Source: Otatea glauca
Lineage: Eukaryota > Streptophyta > Magnoliopsida > Poales > Poaceae
DNA length: 64,000 nt
NCBI GenBank assembly: GCA_036346275.1
Contig: CM070719.1
Location: 33,199,591-33,263,590, forward strand
Reading direction: 5' to 3'
The notes under the pieces are model-generated. The model saw only the letters and a program-made list of their open reading frames with translations. It was not told where the DNA came from and searched no databases. A program made the position numbers and the translations under genes. Shown here piece by piece: positions 1-10,815 of this stretch (the stretch's first letter is position 1; every line of letters begins with the position of its first letter).

Positions 1-797
1 CAGGGTGGAGAACTAATACTAGAGTAGCGATAAACGTTCTAGGGCATCTCTTGTGGGTGTCACTATGGGTAAAGTGGTACAAACCTGCGCAGGGTAAAAT
101 CTTGAATTCAAGCCAGTCTCTTGGATTAGAGACTATGGTCAGCTTCGGTTTTTCATATTCAGTGTTGGTAGAAATTTCTAAATATAAAATCAACCAACCC
201 TTTAATCTAAAAACTTAATTGCTGTAGAAAGGATATTTTGGGAGAAGTGGTCTTGGGTGAAGTTAGATTAGGTGTAGTTATGATGGGAAGGGGAAAATCA
301 TTTATTGCATTCATATATTATTGCTTGCTGAGTACTTTGTAATCACCCTTGTTTAATCCTCCCCTTGCTTAGAAGGTGAGTCATATGGACGACCTTCCGA
401 GGACGAGGGTGAGGACTGTGCGCAGGATCAGGACCTATCGGAGGGTGACTACTACTACTACTATCAGGAGTAGTAGGGGAAGTAGTAGGCCATATCCCCG
501 CGCTAGCAGGCCCTCAAGGGATAGGAGGTTATAATAGATATCTAGATCTTTTGCAGTAATCCCAATCTATGTAAATTAAGGTAATGTAACGGACAATAGC
601 CATGCATGGCTAATGGAATGTAATAAGGATTTCCATTGTCTGTCTCTAATTATTGTTCTGCTGTAATACTCTATATACAGTATAGTAACTAATAAAACAT
701 CGGAAGGCCCGATGTTTTGCTAGTTACTGTGCTGAGGTCCATACAGTTAACCCTATGTGACAGCCGTTACCGGGGGTTAATTATACGGGTCGCCACA
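1..797 (+). mobile_element. 3' part of a Tekay-type gypsy LTR, probably a solo LTR
   Basis: The layout matches the last third of the long LTRs at 21.8 and 31.0 kb. The same marks appear in the same order: a 'gggtaaagtg.tacaa' block near 70, 'ttgcttgctgagtactttgtaatcaccc' resembling the 'attacttgttgagtgccttg.gtactcacccc' block, a GA/CG-rich 'ggacgag' block near 390-440, and an end reading 'cgggtcgccaca' where E1 and E2 end 'cgggtcccgaca'. No primer-binding site (tggtatcagag) follows 797, so no internal region starts here. The sequence runs directly into NAA25 intron-like DNA. The left end and its target duplication lie outside the window. It is much diverged from E1 and E2, so it is an older insertion. 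LTR homology is moderately sure; solo status is inference. Confidence 0.5.
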
Positions 798-1231
798 GCT
801 TATCACAGGTGTATAAAGAGTAAATATGCTAGAGGTGCAACAGACATTGCTAAATAGTACTTTTCTAGAAGTCCACAATATAAAACAGTACAGGAGATAA
901 TGATTTCACTAAAAGCACGTTTTCAGTGAACTACTTTAACTTCATGTTCATTATATCTTTCAGAAATTTACCAAGCTTTGAATTCATCAGAGAATTCCCA
1001 AGAAATTCAATGCAGACAACAGTAAGCTGGGTGAGTTATCAATTCAAATGTTACTATGATATACATGCAGTCATGCACTTCAACAAACTGCTATTTCTAT
1101 ATAATCTGATATACATTTAGATGGGAAAAAATGGAATGCTGAGGAAAATGTAGTTGATCGTAACTTGTAGTCCAGATAAATAACAATTACCATAACAAGA
1201 TATTATCAAAGAAAACTGAAATTGAAATTAC
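798..1231 (-). other. Intron 6 of NAA25 (partial), no gene seen
   Basis: AT-rich sequence between the LTR end and the exon 6 donor (CAG/GTAATT read on the minus strand at 1232/1231). I see no exon of the expected next part of NAA25 here, so the rest of the gene must lie beyond the left edge, past the LTR, if it is still present. Confidence 0.5.
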
Positions 1232-4200
1232 CTGCAGACGAAGCTTGTCCTCCTCCCTTCCCATAAGAGACCCCAAGTTTCCAGAAAGAACTTCCAAAGC
1301 AGCATCATACTTTGCCTGTTGTTCCAGAATTGAAATATAGAGAGCGAGTGCTGCATGTAGAATAAATATGTTAGAAGAGGACAGCACTTATGCAACAGAA
1401 GACAGCTTAGTAAAGGGCACATTTTAGATAAGCAGATATACCTTCTGGCTCATGTAAACTATGTGAATTTATGTGCTTTTTAAGCAATGCTTCAGCTAGT
1501 GCTAATAAATTCTCACCTCCACTGCTAAAATGTACCTGCCATGGGCAAAAGAACAAGTCACATGCAACATAATAGCAATACAGAACAAGTAGAAGATAAT
1601 CCTGGCTAATAATATGGCATACTCATCTCGATGGACTTGTTCTAGCTAGTAGCTACAGCATAGCATGTATTGCTATTAGATATTTAATTTAGTGCTTGTG
1701 AGATGAATAACCAGGATCAGGTCAGGACAAGTTAGCACAACAAGCACAACACAATGAACACTTTCAAAAATTGCATCGCTTCTATACTTCTGGTAATGTA
1801 ATATTGCATTGCATCAGATGGATAATTCATGTTTAAACCAATCATAAGTCATATTTATTTATTCCATAATTGAAGGAGTACTAAAACAGTGCCCAACACT
1901 ATAGCATGTTATTGCATTGCATCAAAAGGATAAATAAATCCCATCTTAAAAAACTGGAACTTCTATGCAGATTGTGCTCCTTGCTAACAAACAAACATAT
2001 GGTCGCTTACAATTAACTTTGTGAAGCTTTCTCAGAAATAGTTTAAATAATACTTATTGGTTTGTAAGGCTTTCTCTACCCTAAGAATTGATAGGTCAAC
2101 CCTAGTTTGATCCCATGAGACCAGTAACAGTTTCATGTTTTTATTCCCCCATCTCATCTTTTTCTCTCATTTTTGACCTGCATGAACATCCATCTCACTC
2201 CCTCTCATTGTTTTTTTCCTCCCCACTCTCTTCTCCAACCCCTCCACTCCCTCTCAACTGCCCTGCAGCATCTCCTCGCCGCACATGCACCTAGAACCAT
2301 CATTGTACCCATACATCCATGACAATGCATTGTTTCTAACTAGAGCTTTTTTAAAAGTTTTTATGAGCAAAAAAATGGCAATGTGCCGTTACAGTACTTA
2401 ATCTAAAATTACAAATACAGATATTACAATCATGGATATAAGATAAATTATAACATCCCACCTGCAGTTGAATGCTGCAAACTGCCCAAAGCAAAAACCT
2501 TTCTTCTCCTACAGTTTTGTACATTTTAATTGCTGTCTGCAAAACATACAAAGCGAGGAAGTCAAGCATTGAACTAGAAAGCACAAAACATTTATGCCTA
2601 GCAACAAGCAAAATACCATCGTACCTGTTGTTGCTTCACATATGCATACTCTCTGACGTAGCAATTGAAAAGGCCCATCATTAATTCCAAGTTATTGGGG
2701 TACTTCGTACAAGCGTACTCATAGCATGAAGTTGCAAGATCCACTGGTATAAGCATAGGCACAAGATAATTTAGAAAAAAAAAAGATGATAAGGTGATAA
2801 AGCAAACAGCCAAGTATAAACATACATCGCTCAAGCCTTTGAAATACTATCTGCAGTGTGCTAAGAGTGAGGTCATCAAAATGAAAAATGTTATCAGAAT
2901 ACAACAGCTCCTTGGCATTCAAACACACACTCAGTGCTTCATCAGGCTTTCCCATCCTTTCCAAAATAAGAGCCTTGAGAGCCTGAAATGAGATAATTTA
3001 ACAGTATGGTTTAATTGAATTCTCAACACAGGCAACATAAAACCTGTGGTTTCCTAAGAAACTTAGTTAATCCCTATGACTAAAAAGATAGCAACATGAA
3101 AAGGGGATTTTCATTATCAGATCTTTAAACAGACATGAAGGGAACAAACCAAGGCCATTTTATCAGTCACATACAACAAATACAAAGCATATCCAATTTT
3201 CAAGCTTTAAATTGATTTGAGAAACAGTTCCATAATATTGTTGACCATACAGACTAGATTTCTAAGGAAGAGCTCAGTAGAAGCATAAACTCTTCAGACT
3301 CAGTCAGATCATAAAGTACAAACAGTCCTAATCATAAGCCTCTGAACTATCAAATCAATGCACTGATTTGCCGCCACAACTAAAAAGCCATTGGCTTTGC
3401 AGCTGGGCCTTGGCTTGAAAATAGTGAAACAGGCCAAGTTCAATACAAATTCCCTGCTGGTTGATACTTATGAGTTAAGCCAAGTAAACCCCGTTCATCT
3501 GGGATAGGTTATCTCAGTCTTATTAGAAAGAACATGTTCCTCCCAAAAATATATAGCGCCGCTCTAGCTTTCATGTCAGTTCCATCTCATTTTCCTTTCA
3601 GTGCCCATCAATCCACCAGCCCTGTTTAATTTCTACCACTGTAACCTAATCCAATCATCACCTTATTCCCTCCTTACCCTCTCCTTCTCCCATCCAACTT
3701 GGTACGCAGCAACCTAGCAAATAAAAATTCAATAGCAAGCTTCTACAAGGGGAGTTTGAAGGCAGGCCTGCCGCCTTCGAACAATCCAATCTGGAATAGG
3801 TAGCTCAGTTTAATGTGTGTGTGTGTGGCTTAGTAGTTCCTGAGCCAATCCGAGCTGTTTGTTTTCTAGGACTTCTCCCATGCCCTTACTATCACACCCC
3901 TTAATAGGAAGCCTCCTCATGAATTTTTGCCCCCCAACCAGGCACAGGTGCAAGCACATACTGCAGCAACTCCTAACATGAGTAAGATACTAAGATCAGA
4001 ATATGAGATGATCTAAACCTCTTAAAAATCAGTCTCAGTAGCTCAAGCAAGACAGTATAAGCTAGAAATAGCAACATAATAGGTACAATACAAAACTAAT
4101 CATCTAGCTTCCATCGACGCAATTAGTGCCGCCATCCATTTGATCAAACATTTCACACAAACACTCTAAAATAGAAAGTATCGAATCAAATCGGGCACCG

Positions 4201-4455
4201 CACGGGGCTCCTGATTGAACACCCACCAGACCCATTTCTACGCCTGATTCATAAAGCCATGACCAAAACTAGCCAAAAATGGGGATAAAGCCGAGCGACG
4301 GAGCTCACGAGAGAGTAGGGGGAGGTGGGGTGCTTGGCGAGGAGCGCGGTGCAGAGCTTAAGCGCGGCCTTGTACTGGCGCGAGTCGATGGCGTCCCAGA
4401 TCGGCCGCACCCGCCTCTCCGGGATGCCGCCAGCGAGCCCCAACTTGCTGGACAT
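1232..4455 (-). CDS. NAA25: NAA25, auxiliary subunit of N-terminal acetyltransferase NatB (5' part, 6 exons)
   Basis: NAA25 is the TPR-rich ribosome-anchoring partner of the catalytic subunit NAA20. NatB acetylates nascent proteins beginning Met-Asp, Met-Glu, Met-Asn or Met-Gln. Coding exons, minus strand: 4455-4309, 2982-2826, 2743-2625, 2536-2462, 1535-1442, 1350-1232. They total 711 nt, or 237 codons, all in frame and joined by GT-AG introns (donors GTGAGC, GTATGT, GTACGA, GTGGGA, GTATAT, GTAATT). The start at 4455 gives MSSKLGLAGGIPERRVRPIW, the conserved N-terminus of plant NAA25, and lies downstream of a leader with a telo-box. Later conserved blocks include ERMGKPDEALSVCLNAKELL, YACTKYPNNLELMMGLFNCY and YKTVGEERFLLWAVCSIQLQ. 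Full-length proteins are about 1000 residues, so roughly three quarters is missing at the left edge. There are no stops or frameshifts in this part. Identity is from memory of the family and is strong. Confidence 0.9.
1536..2461 (-). other. NAA25 intron 4
   Basis: A 926-bp AT-rich intron. It holds two near-copies of a short sequence ('attgcattgcatca..ggataa') at about 1805 and 1912, and a pyrimidine-rich stretch at about 2145-2270. No coding signal seen. Confidence 0.7.
2983..4308 (-). other. NAA25 intron 1
   Basis: A 1.3-kb AT-rich first intron bounded by GTGAGC (4308) and ATTTCAG (2983). Long first introns are common in plant housekeeping genes. It contains a short (TG)n run near 3813. I see no coding sequence or clear element ends. 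Confidence 0.75.
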
Positions 4456-5044
4456 CTCGACCCAGCCCCCGCGATCTAGGGTTAGGGTTTTGGAAGGGTG
4501 GCGCGGGTGGGGAGCGAGGAGGAAGAAGGGGGAGTCGCGGAGGCGGAGGCGGAGGGCGGAAGGGTTTATCGAGTCAGGATGTGACGCACGCGGAGGGGCG
4601 CCTCGAGTCCGTTTATGAAATGACGGACGGCGTAGAGGCACGGTCCGAGGAAGGGACGTGGGCGCATCTCTACCGTTTATGAAATGATGGACGGTGTAGG
4701 TTCGTCAGCCGTTCGAGATGGGGGAGGCGAACGCCGTAACCCTGTCGTTGGGCGCAGAGAGATCTTGACCGTTCAGTTTCGTATGGGCGACTTGGATCGA
4801 GTAAGGGGCGGTCCACTCGACGAGCAAAGCCAAAAGCCTAACCGGATGAAGTGACGAGGACACGAGGTGGTGTGCTCGGACTTTTGTTTTGCGTGGGGCC
4901 TGTCAGCGAAACTGAAAGTGATCGGCGGGAAAGCACAACATGATGACAGCACATTACTGACTTCCCCCTGACACACGAACAACATTAGAGGCGGGCGTCG
5001 TATCGTGCCGGGCTATACTAACTTTCTCCTGCCACACACACACG
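4456..5044 (-). promoter_or_regulatory. NAA25 5' UTR and proximal promoter
   Basis: A telo-box (AAACCCTAA read on the minus strand) lies at 4482-4490, about 27 nt upstream of the start codon. This motif is common near the 5' ends of plant translation-related genes, which fits NatB. Further upstream a 27-bp direct repeat ('ccgtttatgaaatgaNGG...') occurs at 4609-4635 and 4673-4699, 64 bp apart. I see no convincing TATA box, as often in housekeeping promoters. Transcription start is not determinable here. An hAT element begins about 600 bp upstream of the start codon and may bound the promoter. Confidence 0.5.
4986..5013 (+). repeat. Stray copy of the hAT left end
   Basis: TAGAGGCGGGCG followed by a 'cgtgccgggc' block resembles the hAT terminus that begins 67 bp further right at 5053. 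The flank to its left ('tgacacacgaacaaca') also resembles the flank of the second end ('tgccacacacacacgtacaacac'). The terminus plus its flank therefore appears duplicated. Confidence 0.45.
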
Positions 5045-5052
5045 TACAACAC

Positions 5053-7110
5053 TAGAGGTGGGCATCGTGCTGTGTTGGACCGACCCAGCACGGGTCTATC
5101 GTGCTTCGTGCATGAATCATGCTGGGCCGCGACGGCCAGTCGTGCTCACCATGCTGTGTCGTGCCCCGGCTCGCCCTCAGCGAGCCCAGGCATGGCCCAT
5201 TTACACTTCGTATCTGCTTTGTGCCGTGTCGACCCAGACTCGGCCCATTTGCACTATTTTGACGAGAGGAAAGGTGCATCGATTGATAGGGTCACCGAAG
5301 TTAGATTGAAAGGGTGGGACATATGTAGTGGTCGACGGGGTTGATAGGGAGGGAAGACGAGAGGATGGTGGAGGTGAGGAGCGTGGTGTCGAGGGAGGCA
5401 GAGGGAGGCGACGTAGCGAGAAAGACAAAGGATAGGTTATCATAACGTTGGTGATAGTGTGACACAACTAACGAGAAAGACAAAGAAGAGACTACCATGA
5501 CAAGAGATAGAGAGCGATAAGCGAGCAAGCAGTGATAGGAGTGGAAATAGCTAGCGCGGTGTCGATCGAGGAGAGAGAGAGTAACATAGAGAGTCGGAGG
5601 GAGGAAGAGGGACTGAGAGAGTGACATATATAGTTGGAGGGAGAGAGGGACTGAGAGAGTGAGAGTGAGCCAGAGAGTGACACAAAGTGTCGAAGGGAGA
5701 GAGTGATATAGAGAGTCGGAGGGAGGGAGAGGAACTGAGAGAGTGGGAGTGAGCCAAAGAGAGTAACACAGAGAGTCGGAGGGAGAGAGTGACATAGAGA
5801 ATCGGAGGGAGAGAGTGAGAGTGAGCCAGAGAGAGTGAGAGTGAGAGTCGGAGGAAGAGGGAGGGACTTAGAGAGTGACATAAAGAGTCGGAGGAAAAGA
5901 GAGACCGAGAGAGTGAGAGTGGGCCAGAGAGAGTGACACAGAGAGTTAGAGGGAGAGAGTGACATAGAGAGTCGAATGGAGAGAGAGGGATAGAGAGTGA
6001 GAGTGATTCAGAGAAAGTGACACAAAGAGTCAGAGGGAGAGAGAGGGACTGAGAGAGTGAGAGTGAGCCACAAAGAGTAAGCTATAAAGTGTGACATAGA
6101 GAGTCGGAGTGAGAGAGAGTGATATAGAGAGTGGTTGTCGAATTACTTGAATTTTACGATTTTATTTTGTTTTCTCTTCTTTCCGTTTCCTCCCTTTTTT
6201 TCTATTTTCCCTCTTTTTTCCATTTCCCTGAGAAAGTGGTTGTTGAATCAGTTGAATAACAAATTGCAAAATTGATACCTACATTTGTCAGTATAACAGA
6301 TTTAATCCAATTCACGATAAAACTCTATTAATGGGTTTAATTTGCCTAAAAAAAGAAAAAAATATTTAGTCGAATTGAATTTTTTTTATCTTTTCTTTTT
6401 TTCTTCTTTTTTCCCTCTTCTTTTTCTCATTTTCTTTTCTCCCCTCCTTTCTTTTTCTTCCTCTCCTTCTTTTCTTTTCTTCCTCTGGCCATCCTTACCC
6501 AGCCTCCCCCTTCTCCCCCAAGTGGCTGCGGGAGACCAGGCGAGACAGGCTTCTGCTGCAGAGGAGGCTAGGTGGCGCACACAATGAGTGGGCGCGCCTC
6601 GACGCTGCTCGGGAGGCGGCGGGTCGCGGAGGCGTGGCTCAGATGCGACGGTCGCGGCCTCGCGAGGCGAGGCGCGCGGAGGCGTGGGCGCGGCGATGGG
6701 GTCGCGGGGCCTCGGGAGACGGTAGGGTCGTGGGGCCAGCGGCGCGGAGGTGGGGAGCTAGGCGGCGGGGTCAGTGGGGGCGAGGTGGTGCGAGGGATGC
6801 GAGGTGGCGCTGTGTGGGAGGCGAGGCGCGACCGGCATGCCCTGCCGCTGGTCGGCAACAGTGCACCAGTGCCAGGCTATGCCAACGTGCCGCTGTGCCG
6901 CCGCCGTGCCAGGCTAGCACGGACCTAGCCCAAACGGCCATGCCAGGCCGGGTCGCCCATCATGCTCGATTCGTGGGCCCAGCACGGCCCATGCTACAAT
7001 TGCTTGTCGGCCCGGCACGGCCCAATCCATGTTGTGCCGGGCTTTGGGCCGGGCCATCCCGCCGTGCCTCGGACCAGCCTAAAAGAGCTCGGCCCGAGTA
7101 CCCACCTCTA
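5053..7110. mobile_element. Non-autonomous hAT transposon (hAT1)
   Basis: The termini are inverted repeats: TAGAGGTGGGCA at 5053 and the reverse complement of TAGAGGTGGGTA ending at 7110. The flanks read tacaacac (5045-5052) and gacaacac (7111-7118), an 8-bp target-site duplication matching at 7 of 8 bases, as expected for hAT. Both subterminal zones are dense in 'gcccggcacggccc'-type motifs in opposite orientations, likely transposase binding sites. The interior has no transposase: left GC-rich zone, GA-rich minisatellite (5565-6133), T-rich tract (about 6150-6500) and a very GC-rich zone (6500-7000). Long GC-rich reading frames in the last zone have no recognisable domain. It would depend on an autonomous hAT elsewhere. 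Confidence 0.8.
5565..6133. repeat. GA-rich degenerate minisatellite inside hAT1
   Basis: Imperfect units built from 'gagagagtga', 'gacatagagagtcggagg' and 'gagagtgagccagagaga' recur about a dozen times. On the minus strand the repeats give spurious Ser/Leu/Pro-rich reading frames, which I do not regard as genes. Confidence 0.85.
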
Positions 7111-7203
7111 GACAACACCAGCAAGCTTCGAAAAGGAGATCATACATGCTTTGCGTATATACTTTTGTGGCAACCGGTTGTCATTTTACTAATACGGAGA
7201 AGG

Positions 7204-7420
7204 CACTACTGCACAAGGGCACATCACAGACGGTTCGTAAGGGTCATCACAGACGGTTTTGCGAATCGTCTGTGAGCAACTGTTAGTAATGACTTCGGTG
7301 ATCACAGACGGTTTGTAAACCGTCTGTGAAAATAGTCTTCACAGATGGTTCCAACCAAGAACCGTCTGTGATGTATCCCTCATCACTGACGTTTCCAAAC
7401 AAGAACCGTCTGTGATGCTT
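7204..7420. repeat. CACTA left terminus and subterminal repeats
   Basis: The CACTA terminus is followed by at least four imperfect inverted units of the form acagacggttt...aaaccgtctgt, for example near 7230-7280, 7302-7328, 7341-7370 and 7382-7415. Such subterminal repeats are transposase binding sites in characterised CACTA elements. Confidence 0.8.
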
Positions 7421-7549
7421 ATTTTTCAGGATTTACTATTTTTTATTTATTGGCTATCCTCAGGAAATGTTAGCCATGCCCTCTGAAACAAAAGCATTAC
7501 AGAGCATCACCAGCATAGTATTATGGCATACATTTCAAAAATGAACTCG

Positions 7550-7645
7550 GATCACATATTACAACATACAGCGCATCCATTTCAGAAATCAACTCTGATC
7601 ACACATTACAACGTACAGCGCATCCATTTCAGAAATCAAGTCACA
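7550..7645. repeat. Two-copy 49-bp tandem repeat
   Basis: 'acaacatacagcgcatccat' and its flanks recur 49 bp downstream with few changes ('acaacgtacagcgcatccat'). It lies in the 3' part of the CACTA element, downstream of its gene. No function is evident. Confidence 0.75.
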
Positions 7646-7744
7646 TACATAAAAACCAATTGAATTCAGAACTACAACTCACAAATTCACAGCACAAGGT
7701 TCACAAATTAATCGAAATGGTAACTAACAAATTCACAACTCTGA

Positions 7745-10617
7745 TATCAGGTGATGCTTGAGTGGCATTCGCCTTTTGGATTTATAACCTCACACATTAA
7801 GAAGGCACAGAGTTGTCCTCGAATACCTAGCAGGTCAGCCTATTCCAACGCAGATTCAGCGCATTGCCAAGCCTATCGATGGGAAAAGTAAAGTCTTGTG
7901 TGTATCTAAATTAATAAGTGGAAATAATTGTTGCATGATTGACAAACCTTTATGATATTGATATTCTTTGAACCAATGAGTAGTTGCATATTGTGGCAAA
8001 CGTGGAATCCATATAGGTTAGTGCCCTTTGGCTACTGGTGACACTGTCAAAATATAATAGGTTAATTAGTTCTGAGGGTATTATTATGGAATGTGAAGAA
8101 TTATTACATATTAGCGGATACCGAAAACTTATAAATATGCTTCAGCTTCACTGGGTCCTTTCTGTGTGGCCCTCCACGAGCTTTGTAGACACTGAACGAC
8201 ACGTCGAGTAAATCTCTGATAGGCGCCAAGTCGTGGGTGCCGCCCTTTTTGGAATCAAGGTAAATTACCCGGTTCTGTCTTGGTATAATTACGAGTAAAA
8301 CCTAGTGAAACCTACACAGTATGTCGCCATGGTCATTGAACCTAACTTCGAACTGCATTACATAGTACAAATCAACAAGTATAGCAACTAGACGAAGCAC
8401 TTACCCCGGATTGTGAGATAGAAGTATGAATTTTTTGTCCCATTGAGCTAGCAATACTTTTTCCACTTACTTGTAGACGACTAGTGAGTCTTCGTCCATG
8501 GTTTGCTTGGACACCACGTGTGGGTCGAGGAAACCCACCGGTTGTTCCCTTGCTTTTGCTTCCATGTTCATGTATCTACATATACAAAATCAAGAATCAT
8601 ATATCTATGACATTTATCGGTACGACATGAATGTAGACAGTGATTGCACACACTTACAATGTTCAGCACCTCATGAGTGAGAAGTCGAGAGCGTTGCGGT
8701 TGTAGAGCTCGAACAAGTCATTGAAGCCGACCACAAAGAAGCCATCCAAAAATCGGTGTAAGAAATGCTCCTCCTTGAAGCTGACCGAGATACTCGATGC
8801 CCGTTGGCCACCGGCTTGTTGGCTTGTTCCATGCACCAATCTTGCAATCTAATGCAGGCTAATGAAAGTGACTCCTGGTGCTCTTTCAGTACGAACGGCT
8901 ATCTCAGCTTGAATTGGCACGCCAACGGGGCAAACGGAAAGTCATGGACTGACGTGGTCATCCCTTTCGATTTTCCCTTATCGCCACCTCACCGTCTTGG
9001 AAATGTCGTTTTCACAGGAGACGACTTGGCCTGAACTGTAGTAACGGCCTGTGCTTGACGGGACACAATAGCCGATTTGGTAGGCTCCTTCGGTGCAGCA
9101 CATGGCTCCGATAGTGCTGGTAGCTCCGACACATCACGTGGCTCCGGTAGTGCTTGTATCTTTGGTGCTATAGGGCGGGCGTCGAAGGAGATGTCCTCCT
9201 TGGGCCATTGGATGAATGTGCCGATGTCATCCCCTAGTGTGACGATCTCATCATTTGGGGGCATCTTCAGCGTGATGACCTTGCATATTTCATGTACACC
9301 GTTGACCTGGAACTTTGTGTAGCCCCGATCTACCGTGCGACCGTGCACCACCGTCCCTAGACTGGATGGATACGCACGCCCACAAACAGTCTGCAGGGGA
9401 ACAGAGCCATTGGCAAGCCTCACTTGGAGATTGCACGGCATGGCTACCTACATAAGGGTACATAGTTAGCTAATACGTCAAACAGGTCTATCTAAGGAGT
9501 ATTGCAGACATGTATATTACGCTGCTCCGATGGTTAGTTGGGCTGAATTGCGTCTGTGCTTCTAGGGTTTGCACGTTTTGTGCCTACCTCTCCTCAGCCA
9601 CCCTTTGCTCTATCCTTTCCTCAAAGCTCCTTAGCTGACTATCGAACTGCGCTCTTAGCCTTTCCTTAACCCTTTCCTCAATCATGGCTACTAGCCATTC
9701 ATCGCGCTCGGCTTTGCTTCTCTTCCTACTTTGGTATGTGTCAGAGTCTTGTGGGAATCCCATTTTCCAAGGAACGAAAAACACCTAGGCCTCGGGTGCA
9801 GCCCGGGTGCTCCCTGTTTCCCAAGACCTTGGAGAGTATATATATCTCTCTCCGTTTGAAGTGAAGAAGCTCTAAGAAGATTCTATGTTCAACGCTACCA
9901 GGTGTTGGGACACTTCCTCGTCTGAAGGGTTGGCAAAGGACACGCCGCTCGAAGACGTGGGACGTAACCTCACTCTTACCTAGTTCGGGCGCACTGGTCT
10001 ATGATCGAGGCAAATGGCGACGCGACCTCCTTCTAGATTGCCTCGTCATCCTCCCTCATCCATTGCGCCATCTTGCCCACGTAACCAGTGGAGCCGAGTC
10101 TGTATGGGTGGGTGTTTTTTGGTTGGACAGTCTTGTGTGCCACACTTTGACGCACGAACCCTTCCATCGTCTTCATCTCAACAAATCGTTTCAACACGTC
10201 TTCAGTGATGAACCCGTACTTCTGTAATAGAGTCATTTCCTTATTCACGTAATTAGTGACGAGGATGCTCTTGAAGTTCTTCCACAACTTTCCTGCCACT
10301 AGCAACGCATACCATCGTAATGCGTGCATGGCGTCTTGTGGGAGCTCGAACAACGCGAAAATTTCTGTCACTAGGTTGTCGCGCTCCTCATCTGTCAGTG
10401 TCTTCCATGATGGATACGTGATGGGGACCCTTTCACGCCCAAACGATCCCGCACAATATCCAAAATGTTGCCGCGGCCTTAGAAGGTGCGGTAGGGGGCC
10501 CATCCTGCGAATCGACCGTCGTGACCTTTTACTAAGCCCTCTTGGACCACGCCTCTATTTTTTTACGTTGGGCGCCTCATCAGATCCATTCGGCGACGAG
10601 GAATAAGGGGACACCAT
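7745..10617 (-). pseudogene. CACTA accessory gene: Transposase_24-like, DUF8039-like and Ulp1-like parts
   Basis: Minus strand. Start at 10617 (MVSPYSSSPNGSDEAPNVKK), followed at once by an in-frame TAG. Exon at 10503-10033 has the CACTA second-protein signature: YPSWKTLTDEERDNLVTEIF, KLWKNFKSIL, YGFITED, FVEM and KNTHPYRLGSTGY (Transposase_24 family). Then 9784-9584 (GFPQDSDTYQSRKRSK, charged coil), 9441-8989 (AYPSSLGTVVHGRTV...DIGTFIQWPKEDI, DUF8039-like), about 8790-8660 (RFLDGFFVVGFNDLFELYNR), 8575-8400 (GFLDPHVVSKQTMDED) and 8290-7745, the C-terminal Ulp1 fold (VIYLDSKKGG, then PKGTNLYGFHVCHNM, then FLMCEVINPKGE). In related proteins the residue before the final Gly-Phe/Tyr-x-Val motif is the catalytic Cys; here it is Tyr (codon TAT). 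Stops at the second exon and within the Ulp1 part mark it as degenerate. Confidence 0.7.
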
Positions 10618-10815
10618 CTTCTAATGAAGTAGATCGTGTTTGTTTTTTGTGTTAGAAGTTTTACCAAACCTGGTGTGTTTTTGTATTAGAACTTTTGTTG
10701 ACTTCTCTAAGTTTGAACCTTTTACTTTGAAAAAAATATAGAAATAGGTCATTCCATTGATATTTGATTGTAAGTGTCACCTTATGGTAAGGTTACAATT
10801 TTCCTTTCAATGCAG

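Noticed and set aside
5301..5965. Long minus-strand Ser/Leu/Pro-rich reading frames
   Set aside because: Translation of the GA minisatellite in hAT1; no start context, no domain, same pattern in several frames.
6572..7275. 213-residue plus-strand frame rich in Arg and Ala
   Set aside because: Very GC-rich DNA has few stops, and the frame runs across the hAT1 end and into the CACTA terminus, so it cannot be one gene.
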